DNA from: Pseudorhodobacter antarcticus
GTDB lineage: Bacteria; Pseudomonadota; Alphaproteobacteria; Rhodobacterales; Rhodobacteraceae
Assembly: GCA_945862435.1 (NCBI GenBank)
Contig: CAMAXX010000013.1
Location: forward strand, 1 to 64,000
Length of the DNA stretch: 64,000 nucleotides
Direction: 5' to 3'
The notes below the pieces were generated by a model. That model was given only the letters and a program-made list of their open reading frames with translations, did no database searches and was not told the origin of the DNA. The position numbers and the translations under genes were made by a program. Positions 16,938 through 26,347 of this stretch are shown piece after piece (position 1 is the stretch's first letter; the number at the start of each line of letters is the position of its first letter).

Positions 16938-18164
16938 ATGGCCCCTGACGGACAATTGCTGACCCGCGAATACGACCCCGCCCAAGCCCCTGATGTTCAT
17001 GCATCGGAACCCATCCCAGATGCGGCGCGGGCGGAAATTGAACGCCTGCTGACCTCGGGCGATTTGTTCCGCTACACTGCCCCCGAAGGCGCGCCAGTTG
17101 CCTTGCTAGAACAAGAATTTGCAGCCCTTTTGGGTGCGCGCTATGCGTTGGCTGTGTCATCCTGCTCGGCGGCATTGTTCCTATCTCTCAAGGCTTTAGA
17201 CCTGCCGCGCGGGGCAAAAGTTTTGATCCCCGCCTTTACCTTTGCCGCTGTGCCCTCCAGCATCGTCCATGCCGAATGTGTGCCCGTTCTGGTCGAGGTG
17301 GGGGATAATTACCGCGTCGATATGACCGATTTTGCGGCCAAACTGAGCGATGCGTCTGCGGTGATGATTTCCCACATGCGCGGCCATACGTCTGATATGG
17401 ACGCGATTATGGCGCTGTGCGACGCGCGCGGCATTCCCGTGATCGAAGATGCCGCCCATTCGCTGGGCACCAAATGGCATGGCCGCAACATCGGCACCAT
17501 TGGCCGTGTGGGCTGCTTTAGCTTTCAATCCTATAAAATGATCAACGCAGGCGAAGGCGGGATCATGATTACCGATGATCCCGAAATCGCCGCCCGCGCG
17601 GTGATTATGTCGGGCGCGTACGAGCAGAATTGGAAAAAACACCCCGGCCTGCAAAACAGCTATTGCCACTGGCAGAACAAACTGCCGCTGTATAATTTGC
17701 GCATGCAAAACCTGTCGGCCGCCGTGATCCGCCCGCAACTTCCCGCTTTGGCTGACCGTGTGGCCAAGGGCCGCGCGGGGCATGACAGTGTGGCCGCCGT
17801 GCTGAACGATTGCGATTGGATGACTGTGCCAGATGCCCTGCCCCCCGAAGAACGCGCGCCTGATTCCATTCAGTTCAATCTGTCCGATGACTGGTCAGAC
17901 GCGCAGGCCCGCGCTTTCCAAGCCGCCGCCAAGGCGCGCGGCGTGACCGTGCAAATCTTTGGCCTGTCCGAAGGCAACGCGCGTGCCTTTTGGAATTGGG
18001 AATTCCTTGGCCCCGCACCCGAACTGCCCCAAACCCGCGCCATGCTGATGCGCGCCTGTGATGTGCGCCTGCCGACACGGCTGACTGGCGCTGAATTGGA
18101 TTTCATCGCCCATGCTATTGTGGATGCCGCACAGCAGATCATGGGCCGCGCCAGAAAATCATAA
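16938..18164 (+). CDS. DegT/DnrJ/EryC1/StrS-family PLP aminotransferase
   Basis: A 408-residue PLP enzyme. The lysine that binds PLP is in FSFQSYKMINAGEGGIM and the aspartate of the cofactor site in VIEDAAHSLGTK; SSCSAALFLSL and PAFTFAAVPSSIVHA are also typical. The family transaminates keto-sugars or cyclitols for polysaccharide, antibiotic or cell-surface sugar synthesis. No other sugar-pathway gene is nearby, so the substrate is open. The ATG at 16938 follows GGAAAGCTGCGATC. Confidence 0.85.
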   Translation: MAPDGQLLTREYDPAQAPDVHASEPIPDAARAEIERLLTSGDLFRYTAPEGAPVALLEQEFAALLGARYALAVSSCSAALFLSLKALDLPRGAKVLIPAFTFAAVPSSIVHAECVPVLVEVGDNYRVDMTDFAAKLSDASAVMISHMRGHTSDMDAIMALCDARGIPVIEDAAHSLGTKWHGRNIGTIGRVGCFSFQSYKMINAGEGGIMITDDPEIAARAVIMSGAYEQNWKKHPGLQNSYCHWQNKLPLYNLRMQNLSAAVIRPQLPALADRVAKGRAGHDSVAAVLNDCDWMTVPDALPPEERAPDSIQFNLSDDWSDAQARAFQAAAKARGVTVQIFGLSEGNARAFWNWEFLGPAPELPQTRAMLMRACDVRLPTRLTGAELDFIAHAIVDAAQQIMGRARKS

Positions 18165-18237
18165 AACTGTCAAAATCATGCGTTTTCCCTCTTGCAGGGG
18201 GGCGCGCAAAGCCTTAATTCACCCCTATCCAGACGGC

Positions 18238-18312
18238 GCGGGCGTAGCTCAGGGGTAGAGCATAACCTTGCCAAGGTTAGGGTCGGGCGTTCGAATCGCC
18301 TCGCCCGCTCCA
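18238..18312 (+). tRNA. tRNA-Gly (GCC anticodon)
   Basis: A full cloverleaf is readable: acceptor GCGGGCG/CGCCCGC, D-arm GCTC-AGGGGTA-GAGC, anticodon stem TAACC/GGTTA around loop TTGCCAA (anticodon GCC), T-arm with GTTCGAATC, discriminator T and encoded CCA. Confidence 0.96.
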
Positions 18313-18326
18313 TCTGGATGAAACGC

Positions 18327-18360
18327 AAAAAGGCGCAGCTTGCTGCGCCTTTTTGGTTTT
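18327..18360. terminator. Bidirectional intrinsic terminator between tRNA-Gly and the R-M gene
   Basis: AAAAAGGCGCAGC-TT-GCTGCGCCTTTTT forms a perfect stem with A-run and T-run arms. It serves tRNA-Gly on the plus strand and the restriction-modification gene ending at 18360 on the minus strand. Confidence 0.88.
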
Positions 18361-21300
18361 TACAGCGCCATTTCAATCGTTTCCATAATCCGTGCGGTTT
18401 CGGAAAGGATTTTCAGGATGCTTTGGTAATGGCGGATGTCGTCATAGGCCAGCACGCGCCCGCGCCGATCTTTCAGCCATTTCTGCGCGGGTTGATAGCC
18501 GCCGATGTAGAATTCCCATGCCACGGCGGGGGCATTGCCAAAGGATTGGCTGTCGTTGATCCAAACCCGCCCACCCTCAAATCGTGGTTTGCCGACCACG
18601 GAATCGCCTGCCCCTTCAAAGGGATAGGGCGTGCCCCCAATGGCGACGGGCTGCATCAGGTGCAGCGCGCGCAAGGTGGCCCCCTTGGCGGAAATGTCCC
18701 AGAACGCATCAGGCGAGGCGGGCCACGGGATGCGGGGGAAGTCGATTTTCAGAAACTCGGCATAGGTTTGGCGATACGCGGGGCAGTGCAGCACGCCGTA
18801 GATATAATCAAACACCGCCACCTCGTCTGGCGTGCCATGGGTGGGATGGGCGGCCTTGTCTTGCAGCGCCTTGAACAGCGCAGGGTCAAAGTTGATGCGG
18901 CGGGATTGGTCAATTGGGTCGTAGAGGTAGAGGGGCGCGAAATTTGACCCGTCCTTGATCTCAACAAATACCGCAGGCGCGGGAAACTTTGATACCACGC
19001 CATGTTGCCAAGTCGCACCTTTGGTCTGGCGCACGAAGTTCAGTGAAAAGTTTTCATCTGGCAGGCTATTCTTCATGAGTTGCCAGCGGGGGCGATCCAT
19101 TGCAATCTCATCAAGCAAACAATAGCGCCGATCAAATGGGCGATAGTCGCAAGTCACAAGCCGCGACTCAAGATCGACCTCACTTCTTGCCCTCTGCCTT
19201 TGCGCGCTCACCGACCAATCGGCACTGTCCTTAACGCCATATTTTGTGCGAATAGCATCGTCGCTTGTGGCGTAATGCCGCATATCATTGATCCGCTCAA
19301 CAAGCCTTTGCCGCTCAAAGGCAACAGCAAAATCGTCTCGGTGGGACTGAAAGCCAATTTGGTTCATTGGCATAAAGGTTTGCAGGGAAAATCCTTCCTT
19401 ATATCCCGCCTCTAGCGCCAAGTTACGGCGCGCAAAAGCGTAATGCGGCGCGGGCGTCTCCAGCTTTGTAAACAGCCCCCCTGCCAGCGTGCCCGTCTGC
19501 AAGGCCGCATATTTCGCCGCCCGCGCGCCCCATAGATCGCCCTGCATCACCTGCGCGAGAGCCTTCGGCCCCTTACCCTTTTTCTTCACCGCAATGATAA
19601 TCGACACGCCCTGCATAATGTCAAAAACGTTTTTATCCGCCCCGCCATCTGGGGCGACCTCTTTTTTCTTGGCATTGCCGTGCAAATCCAGCACCCAAAT
19701 TTTATCAAAGGTGTTCAGCAGGTGCCAGCGCATCCCGCGAAAGGTGGGGTTGTCCAAATAGCCGTGGTTGGTGATAAACCCCAAAACCCCCTCGCCATTC
19801 TTTTCAATCAAATGCGACGATAGGCGCAGGAATTTGACATATAGATCATTGATCCATTTCGGATTGCGCTCGCGGAGTTTTTCCACGCCGCCTGGTTCTT
19901 TTTTATAATCCTCCATCAGCGCGCCCATCCAGCCCGTCGATGCGCCCCCCTCGCCCAAATACGGCGGGTTGCCAATCACGCACATAATCGGCGTTTGGCG
20001 TTTGATGGTGGACGCGCCGCGCGCCTCGTCACTCAGCCATTTGGCCATAAACAAATCGCGCACATCGCGGTCGCCCTGTTCCAAACTGTTGGTCAGATAC
20101 ACCCCCAATCGTGGCGGCGCGCCTGTGGGCTGATACCCCAGTTCGGTTAGGATCATGTCCAGTTTCATATGGCACATGGCATAGGATGCCATCAGCAGTT
20201 CAAACCCGTGCAGGCGCGGGATGAGGTTTTGTTCGATATATTGCGACCAGTTGCCGGGGGCGTTCGCCTTAATCGTGGGGGCGATGTGTTTAATCACTTC
20301 CGCCAAAAACGTGCCCGTGCCCGTGGCGGGGTCTAATATCTGCACGCGGTGCATATCGCGGCGGATCGTGACTGCGCCTTTGTTATCAGATTGCCCCGTA
20401 TCCCAATCGACTGTGATTTGCTGCGTATCGGCCAGCCCATCGCGCAGGTTAAATTCGGATTTCAGCACATCATCCACCGCCCGCACGATGAAATTGACCA
20501 CAGGTTCGGGCGTGTACCACACGCCGCGCGCCTTTTTCTTTTTGGCGTCATAGGCGCCAAGGAAGGTTTCATAGAAATGCAAAAACGGGTCTTGCTGGCC
20601 CGTCAATCGGCCAAAGCCCGACATGATTTTCGCCACATCGGCGGCGCGGAACACCTCGGCCAGATCGTCGATCACCCATCTGATACGCTCGTCCAAGTTC
20701 GGCCCTGCGATAAAGCCGAACAACTGGCGCAGGAACGGGTTGGATTTGGGCAGCAGCTCATGCGCCTCGGCGCGGGAAAAGGTGTTTAGGGATGTGTCAT
20801 GCAGGCGGGCCGCGAACATGCCATAGGCGATGGTTTCAGCGTAGATATCGGCAAAATCGGCGGGCGAAATATCGTGGATCAGTTGGTTTTGGAAAGCCTT
20901 GTAATGCCCGCCCAACTCGCTGATATGGGTGGGGTCATCCGTTAGTGTGTTGAACAGCACATCTTTTATAAGCTGCGCCTTGCCCGCCATGCGCGCGGCC
21001 AAATCGCTGGGCGAGGTGATGGTTTGCGGCCGCTGCGTGACGAAATCTTGCAGAAGGGATCCCAGTTGGGCATAGTCTGCCGGCCGTGGCTGGATGCCCA
21101 TCAGATAGTCGGCAATCGTGACGGATGCGACCCGCTGCCCATTGCGGTAAAAATCCCAATCAAGGCAGTTGGTGTAAATCAAGTTCGGCAGCGCGCCCAA
21201 GTATCGCGCCTGCTGCGCCATGTTGGTCGGGTTCATCTTGCGCAGGTCAAGGCCGATGTCCTTGGCCTCTAGGTATCCGATTGGGATGCTGTCTTTCAGG

Positions 21301-21473
21301 ATGATGAAATCGGGCGCGCCCACCTCGATGCGGGCGGCGTCATTGATCGGGTTTAGCGTGTTGTCCAGACCCTTGAGCAGGGTTTCCAGCGCGGGGCGAT
21401 AGGCGTGTTCACGCGCCACGCCCGATTTGTATTTATCCTGCACTTGGGCAATGAACGGGGCAATCAGGGACAT
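18360..21473 (-). CDS. Single-chain restriction-modification enzyme (type IIG/ISP-like)
   Basis: A 1037-residue protein. Residues about 55-71 hold a PD-(D/E)xK nuclease pattern (PDFIIL...LEAKD). Residues 381-389 are DPATGTGTF, N6-adenine methyltransferase motif I, and 502-505 are NPPY, motif IV. GVWYTPEPVVNFIVRAVDDV before motif I is the usual HsdM-like lead-in. The C-terminal third resembles type ISP target-recognition regions. No helicase motifs are seen, unlike true type ISP enzymes (LlaGI). ATG 21473 replaces an upstream TTG. The gene sits alone between two tRNA genes, as expected of a mobile R-M unit. Both domains look intact. Confidence 0.85.
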   Translation of the reverse strand: MSLIAPFIAQVQDKYKSGVAREHAYRPALETLLKGLDNTLNPINDAARIEVGAPDFIILKDSIPIGYLEAKDIGLDLRKMNPTNMAQQARYLGALPNLIYTNCLDWDFYRNGQRVASVTIADYLMGIQPRPADYAQLGSLLQDFVTQRPQTITSPSDLAARMAGKAQLIKDVLFNTLTDDPTHISELGGHYKAFQNQLIHDISPADFADIYAETIAYGMFAARLHDTSLNTFSRAEAHELLPKSNPFLRQLFGFIAGPNLDERIRWVIDDLAEVFRAADVAKIMSGFGRLTGQQDPFLHFYETFLGAYDAKKKKARGVWYTPEPVVNFIVRAVDDVLKSEFNLRDGLADTQQITVDWDTGQSDNKGAVTIRRDMHRVQILDPATGTGTFLAEVIKHIAPTIKANAPGNWSQYIEQNLIPRLHGFELLMASYAMCHMKLDMILTELGYQPTGAPPRLGVYLTNSLEQGDRDVRDLFMAKWLSDEARGASTIKRQTPIMCVIGNPPYLGEGGASTGWMGALMEDYKKEPGGVEKLRERNPKWINDLYVKFLRLSSHLIEKNGEGVLGFITNHGYLDNPTFRGMRWHLLNTFDKIWVLDLHGNAKKKEVAPDGGADKNVFDIMQGVSIIIAVKKKGKGPKALAQVMQGDLWGARAAKYAALQTGTLAGGLFTKLETPAPHYAFARRNLALEAGYKEGFSLQTFMPMNQIGFQSHRDDFAVAFERQRLVERINDMRHYATSDDAIRTKYGVKDSADWSVSAQRQRARSEVDLESRLVTCDYRPFDRRYCLLDEIAMDRPRWQLMKNSLPDENFSLNFVRQTKGATWQHGVVSKFPAPAVFVEIKDGSNFAPLYLYDPIDQSRRINFDPALFKALQDKAAHPTHGTPDEVAVFDYIYGVLHCPAYRQTYAEFLKIDFPRIPWPASPDAFWDISAKGATLRALHLMQPVAIGGTPYPFEGAGDSVVGKPRFEGGRVWINDSQSFGNAPAVAWEFYIGGYQPAQKWLKDRRGRVLAYDDIRHYQSILKILSETARIMETIEMAL

Positions 21474-21552
21474 GGGCAACCTTTAACTTTTGCGCAACCT
21501 TAGGCAAAGCGGGGGGCTGTGACCAGCCCTTTGGCGTGTGTTGCGTGTAGGG

Positions 21553-21574
21553 ACGGATGCAATACGGATGCAAT
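21553..21574. repeat. 11-bp tandem direct repeat before the R-M gene
   Basis: ACGGATGCAAT occurs twice head to tail, followed by ACGC. It lies 80-100 bp upstream of the R-M start codon and 77 bp before tRNA-Cys, so it could be a promoter-proximal operator. Confidence 0.45.
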
Positions 21575-21650
21575 ACGCAAACCATACGTGCGCCATACGC
21601 CCCAATCCCCCCTTGCGCCTCGCCCCGCCTTGCACTATTTCGGCAGCAAC

Positions 21651-21724
21651 GGCGGGTGGGCAGGCAGGCTATGCACTGGATTGCAAATCCAAGAAGACCG
21701 GTTCGATTCCGGTACCCGCCTCCA
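21651..21724 (+). tRNA. tRNA-Cys (GCA anticodon)
   Basis: Acceptor GGCGGGT/ACCCGCC, anticodon stem CTGGA-TTGCAAA-TCCAA with anticodon GCA, T-arm ACCGG-TTCGATT-CCGGT, discriminator T and encoded CCA. A decayed, gene-poor region starts directly at its 3' end. Confidence 0.95.
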
Positions 21725-21929
21725 TTAAATCCCTTAAAGCACTGATACTTTAATTTTTTGGAAAAGCCGCAAGGTCAACCCGCCATACCAAAAAGGCTTG
21801 GTTATGATGTCGGGAATAGAAGGCTTCTAAACATGATCGCAGGACAGTGCAAAAAATGTGCAAGCAATTGAATTTAAAATCGAGCTCCAAGATCTTGTCA
21901 TGATCCCGCCATTGGTTTTAGGCCGATGG

Positions 21930-22076
21930 CGAGGGGGGGCGGATTTTTTTATCGAGGCTTTAGACGAAACGATCCACAAGTTTGGCCCAACCAAGATCAT
22001 GAACACGGATCAAGGCGCGCGGTTTACATCCTTCGCCAGAACTGATCGCCTGAAACTTATCAGCACGCGAATATAG
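21930..22076 (+). pseudogene. IS3-family transposase (OrfB integrase) remnant
   Basis: The short frame contains FFIEALDETIHKFGPTKIMN, then TDQGARFTSFARTDRLK. This is the IS3 OrfB rve-domain pattern (EAL-EAI-x-G-P-IFNTDQGSQFTS). The upstream catalytic Asp region and the downstream SMDGKGR/DDE Glu region are gone, and the frame breaks at a TAG right where SMDGKG would follow. It is a dead fragment. Confidence 0.7.
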
Positions 22077-22086
22077 ATGCCTCTTA

Positions 22087-22105
22087 GTGTTTGCAATGCA
22101 AACAC
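22087..22105. repeat. Perfect 8-bp inverted repeat, 3-nt spacer
   Basis: GTGTTTGC-AAT-GCAAACAC, lying between the IS3 fragment and the RTX pseudogene. It could be a leftover IS end or terminator; nothing else supports either. Confidence 0.4.
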
Positions 22106-22139
22106 ATGCCGGTAACCGATGGTCAGGTGTAATCCCCCT

Positions 22140-22783
22140 TTAGTTGCCGCAGCCGCCTTCAATTTCGTTGGCAATCGAGTTGCCCATTAGGGTATTGCTG
22201 GCCCCGTTGCCGACCAGCTTTCAAAGTTCAGGTGGATTGTGCGCTGAGTGGCAGTTCCTTTAGCGTCAACCGATTTATCTTCGCGCACATCAGCGTTAAT
22301 CGCCAGCGCTGGGTTCTATGTAAAATCTACCATGTCAATATCTGCGCCGCCATAGATGGTTTCTTTAATACCGCCAGCGCTGTTGTTGTCCCAACGGAAA
22401 AAGGCAAGGGCATTGCCACCTTCTAAATAAATCCGATCCGAACCTGCGCTATTTGAAGGGATTTCGGTTGAAAATACGTCTGCTCCGTCACCGCTCTAAA
22501 TCACATCGGTGACAGAGCCGAAATCGATGATAAAGTTATCGCTGGCGCCGCCCTAGATGGTATCTGCTGCGTCGCCACCATTGATCCAATCGTTCCCTTC
22601 CCCGCCATAAATCAGGTCGGTGCCCGCCAAGCTATTTAAGGTGTCGTTCGATGCGCCCCTGTGTATCGTATCCACGCTTGCGGCTCTGTTCGGGGCTTGG
22701 CTATTAGCCGAACCAGTAACAACTGCCATTTTCACACTTCTGCAATGCCTAGACTCAACTGCGCCAGGACAATTTTTCGCCAA
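22140..22783 (-). pseudogene. Decayed RTX-type calcium-binding repeat protein
   Basis: On the minus strand from 22783 the frame reads SVDTIHRGASNDTLNSLAGT, then DLIYGGEGNDWINGGDAADT, clear RTX nonapeptide repeats, and stops at 22553. The same kind of repeat continues past stops and shifts (GGASDNFIIDF; SGDGADVF) and reappears in another frame as LVGNGASNTLMGNSIANEIE, ending GGCGN-stop at 22140. In life this would be a type I-secreted, calcium-binding protein; here several stops and frame shifts and the lack of a head domain show it is broken. Confidence 0.7.
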
Positions 22784-23187
22784 TTACGCAAAAATCGACT
22801 AATCAACTGGAAAATAATAATCCGCGCTCGCTTATCCAAAATTATGAGTAGCGTATGAATATTTTAAAATGAATAAATTTTTCTGAAACTTACACCCATA
22901 GCTGTATTCTTTTTGGATAAATCTGGCTTATAATGTTTTAGGAAGCAATGAAACGGCACGTTCTGGTCGTCAATTTGGTATATTTTTCTATCACCGCAAA
23001 GACGTCTTGCAGGTCCATACCTCGGGAAACGCATCCAATGGCCAGAGCAACAGTTTTTTGTAATGTTTCCAACAAACAACGCGCCAAGATCTTATTTGGA
23101 TGAGGAGCGAGTCCGGCCGTACCTTGCTGCAAAAGCGTCACAAAACCTTCACTGGACGCGCCAGTTTACTTCCTGTAATCTGGATAT
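22784..23187. other. AT-rich remnant DNA before the arsenic operon
   Basis: About 400 bp with lower GC than the surroundings. A minus-strand frame (23141-22938, GTG start) reads LARCLLETLQKTVALAIGCV, then SRGMDLQDVFAVIEK, which looks coding-like but matches nothing I recognise and is short. The last ~40 bp must hold the promoter and translation start of the ArsR-ArsC gene. Confidence 0.4.
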
Positions 23188-24042
23188 ATGGAACATTTTA
23201 ATGCCACTCATGCCTTCGCAACACTCGGCCATCCGGGCCGGTTGGCGGTCTTTCGCCTTTTGATGCGCTTTGCCCCGCAGGGGGTGCGGCCGACCGAAAT
23301 CGCAAAGGCGCTTGGCATGAAACAAAACACGCTGTCGCATCATCTGGCCGACCTAACCGCGTCTGGCTTGGCGCAGGTGACGCGAGTTGGCAGATCCCTG
23401 CATTACGCTGTCGATCTAAATACGACAGAGTCACTGATCGGCTACCTTGCCCTCGATGTTGGGCGTGCCCGCCCCGATCTTATTGCCCCCTTACTTTCCA
23501 AGCCAAAGGACACAGTTCACATGGACCCGAACATCCTCGATACCGATTTTGATGTGCTTTTCATTTGCTCTGGCAATTCTGCCCGCTCGATCTTTGCCGA
23601 GGTGCTTTTGCGCGATCTGGGCAAGGATAAATTCCAAGCTTTCTCTGCAGGAACGCGTCCCAATACACAGTTGAACCCTTTCGCGCTGGAAATTCTAAAC
23701 CGCAACGGCCACGACACTTCGATGTTGCGCTCGAAACATGTCTCTGAATTTCAGCAACCCGATTCTATCGTTATGGATTTCGTTTTCACAGTTTGTGATA
23801 CTGCGGCGGCCGAGGAATGTCCGCCTTGGCCAGGCCAGCCGATTACGGGCCATTGGGGCTTGCCAGACCCTGTGAAAGCCACAGGATCAGACGCAGAGAA
23901 GGCGCTTGTTTTTGCGCAGACCTACGCCGCCCTGCGGCGGCGCATTATGGCCTTTGTCGAGCTTCCCTTTGAAAGCCTTAGCCGACTGTCTCTCCAATCC
24001 CGTATCGATGCTATTGGCACCGACACAACAGAAAAGGCTTAA
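23188..24042 (+). CDS. ArsR repressor fused to an arsenate-reductase-type (LMW phosphatase) domain
   Basis: A 284-residue two-domain protein. Residues 1-100 are an ArsR-family winged helix ([40 protein letters not shown]). After a linker, residues about 120-265 are a low-molecular-weight phosphatase/ArsC fold with the P-loop C-x5-R as [16 protein letters not shown], and [18 protein letters not shown] holding further cysteines and the catalytic-type region. Such fusions are expected to reduce arsenate to arsenite and to repress the ars operon. First gene of a three-gene operon; GAPDH follows after 5 bp. Confidence 0.88.
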   Translation: MEHFNATHAFATLGHPGRLAVFRLLMRFAPQGVRPTEIAKALGMKQNTLSHHLADLTASGLAQVTRVGRSLHYAVDLNTTESLIGYLALDVGRARPDLIAPLLSKPKDTVHMDPNILDTDFDVLFICSGNSARSIFAEVLLRDLGKDKFQAFSAGTRPNTQLNPFALEILNRNGHDTSMLRSKHVSEFQQPDSIVMDFVFTVCDTAAAEECPPWPGQPITGHWGLPDPVKATGSDAEKALVFAQTYAALRRRIMAFVELPFESLSRLSLQSRIDAIGTDTTEKA

Positions 24043-24047
24043 TTCTT

Positions 24048-25055
24048 ATGACACGTATCGCCCTGAACGGCCTTGGCCGAATTGGAAAGCTTGTTGTGCG
24101 CGACCTGATCGATACCGGTGCAGGCGGCGAGATCGTGCTGATGAACGATCCCGTGGGCGATGCCGAACAGCACGCCCTGCTGATGGAATTTGATTCCGTC
24201 CACGGACGCTGGCGCACGCCGGTGGCCGCAGGCGAAGGTGCGTTGGTTCTGAATGGCCAGACCATCCGGCTGACGCATGAGAAAACAATCGAAGCATTGC
24301 CACTGGCGGAACTGGGTGTCGATCTGGTGATTGACTGCACTGGGGTCTTCAAAACTGCCGCAAAGGTAGCGCCCTATTATGCGGCTGGCGTCAAGAAAGT
24401 TGTCGTCAGCGCACCCGTCAAGGATGGCGGTGCCCTGAACCTTGTCTATGGCGTGAACCATCACCTTTATGATGGATCGCAGGCGCTGGTCACTGCGGCC
24501 TCATGCACAACCAACTGCCTTGCCCCAGTGGTCAAGGTGATCCACGAAAGCCTTGGCATCCGCCACGGATCAATCACAACCATCCATGACGTGACAAATA
24601 CCCAGACCATCGTTGACCGCCCAGCCAAAGACATGCGACGCGCGCGCTCGGCCCTGATGAACCTGATCCCGACCACGACTGGATCTGCCACCGCCATCAC
24701 GTTGATCTACCCCGAGCTGAAAGGCCGCTTGAACGGCCATGCTGTGCGCGTGCCGCTTTTGAACGCATCGCTGACCGATTGTGTGTTTGAGGTAGAGCGG
24801 GCGACGACGGCCGAAGAGGTGAACGCCCTGTTCAAGGCTGCCGCAGATGGCCCGCTGAAGGGTATCCTTGGTTTCGAGACGCGTCCGCTGGTGTCTTGCG
24901 ATTTTACCAACGATCCGCGTTCGTCCATCATCGATGGCCCCTGCACCATGGTTATCAATGGCACGCAGGTAAAGATTTACGCTTGGTATGACAACGAGTG
25001 GGGTTACTCCTGCCGCCTTGCAGATATCGTGCGAATGATCGCGGGGGCGCTGTGA
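24048..25055 (+). CDS. ArsJ-associated glyceraldehyde-3-phosphate dehydrogenase
   Basis: A 335-residue GAPDH with the NAD loop [13 protein letters not shown], the catalytic cysteine in [10 protein letters not shown] (about residue 151) and [14 protein letters not shown] at the C-terminus. Position between an arsenic regulator and arsJ marks it as the arsenate-resistance GAPDH: it uses arsenate in place of phosphate to make 1-arseno-3-phosphoglycerate, which ArsJ exports. A glycolytic role is possible but less likely here. Its TGA stop overlaps the GTG start of arsJ (GTGA). Confidence 0.9.
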   Translation: MTRIALNGLGRIGKLVVRDLIDTGAGGEIVLMNDPVGDAEQHALLMEFDSVHGRWRTPVAAGEGALVLNGQTIRLTHEKTIEALPLAELGVDLVIDCTGVFKTAAKVAPYYAAGVKKVVVSAPVKDGGALNLVYGVNHHLYDGSQALVTAASCTTNCLAPVVKVIHESLGIRHGSITTIHDVTNTQTIVDRPAKDMRRARSALMNLIPTTTGSATAITLIYPELKGRLNGHAVRVPLLNASLTDCVFEVERATTAEEVNALFKAAADGPLKGILGFETRPLVSCDFTNDPRSSIIDGPCTMVINGTQVKIYAWYDNEWGYSCRLADIVRMIAGAL

Positions 25056-26347
25056 CAAAGGCCACACATTCTGTGGCCCCGCCGCAAAACCTGCCACCAA
25101 AATTGCCGCCAAACCCGATACGGGCCTATGCCGCTGTCACTGCGGCCTACTGGGCCTTTATGCTGTCAGACGGCGCGCTGCGGATGTTGGTGCTGCTGCA
25201 CTTCAACAGCCTTGGCTTCACACCAATCCAACTTGCGTGGTTGTTCCTGCTGTATGAAGTGGCGGGCATCGTCACAAATCTTGCGGCAGGCTGGCTTGCA
25301 GCCCGCTTTGGGCTGGCCGCAACGCTTTACGGCGGGCTTGCGCTGCAAATCGGGGCGCTGGTGGTTTTGGTGCAGCTTGATCCCAGTTGGGGCGTTGCCG
25401 CTTCGGTCGCATTTGTCATGGCGGTGCAGGGCGTTTCGGGCGTGGCCAAGGATTTGGCCAAGATGTCCTCGAAATCCGCCGTGAAACTGCTGGCACCCAA
25501 GGAGGACGGGGGCCTGTTCCGTTGGGTTGCGCTGCTGACCGGGTCAAAGAACGCCGTAAAGGGTCTGGGATTCTTCCTTGGTGCGGCTTTGCTGGCGTTG
25601 GCAGGCTTCCATGCAGCGGTCTGGGGGATGGCGGCGGTACTTGCGGTGATCCTGATTGCCGTCGTCCTGTTCTTGCCCGCAGGCCTTCCGGGACGGATGA
25701 AATCGGACGATGCTTGGGGCGGATGGCGGTCGAAAGACCCGCGCGTAAACCGCCTATCCCTCGCGCGCATGTTTCTTTTCGGCGCGCGTGATGTTTGGTT
25801 TGTGGTCGGAATTCCGGTCTATTTCCAGTCTGTCTTGTCCGACGGCACGGCAGAGGGGCGGCGCGAGGCGTTCTTTCTGATTGGCAGCTTCCTTGCACTT
25901 TGGATCATCGCTTATGGCGCGGTGCAGGCCGTTGCCCCCCAACTTCTGGGTGGCAAAGGCCAGCCCGAGGCAGGGACAACCCGCAAGGCCATTCTTTGGG
26001 CTGGGCTGCTTGTGCCGATCCCGTTTCTTCTGGCTGGGGCAGCATGGGCGGCAGAGGGGCCGGCGCCGTGGCTGACGACCACGCTGATCGGCGGCTTACT
26101 GGTGTTCGGGTTCGTGTTTGCGGTGAACTCCTCGGTTCATTCCTACTTGATCCTCGCTTTCGGATCGGCACAGCGGATTACGCGGGATGTGGGATTTTAT
26201 TATATGGCAAACGCCGCAGGCCGCTTGATCGGAACATTGCTTTCGGGCCTAAGCTATCAGTTTGGCGGCTTGTCCCTATGCCTTTTCACTGCTGGCATCA
26301 TGGCGCTGGCCAGCTGGCTTGCTGCACGCAGGCTCCGTTCAGCCTAG
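25052..26347 (+). CDS. arsJ: Organoarsenical efflux MFS transporter ArsJ
   Basis: A 431-residue major-facilitator protein with about 12 hydrophobic helices and an ArsJ-like N-terminus ([31 protein letters not shown]) and the segment [20 protein letters not shown]. It exports 1-arseno-3-phosphoglycerate made by the preceding GAPDH. The GTG at 25052 is chosen because it overlaps the GAPDH stop by 4 nt, a typical coupling; the frame is open further upstream inside the GAPDH gene. Confidence 0.9.
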   Translation: MTKATHSVAPPQNLPPKLPPNPIRAYAAVTAAYWAFMLSDGALRMLVLLHFNSLGFTPIQLAWLFLLYEVAGIVTNLAAGWLAARFGLAATLYGGLALQIGALVVLVQLDPSWGVAASVAFVMAVQGVSGVAKDLAKMSSKSAVKLLAPKEDGGLFRWVALLTGSKNAVKGLGFFLGAALLALAGFHAAVWGMAAVLAVILIAVVLFLPAGLPGRMKSDDAWGGWRSKDPRVNRLSLARMFLFGARDVWFVVGIPVYFQSVLSDGTAEGRREAFFLIGSFLALWIIAYGAVQAVAPQLLGGKGQPEAGTTRKAILWAGLLVPIPFLLAGAAWAAEGPAPWLTTTLIGGLLVFGFVFAVNSSVHSYLILAFGSAQRITRDVGFYYMANAAGRLIGTLLSGLSYQFGGLSLCLFTAGIMALASWLAARRLRSA

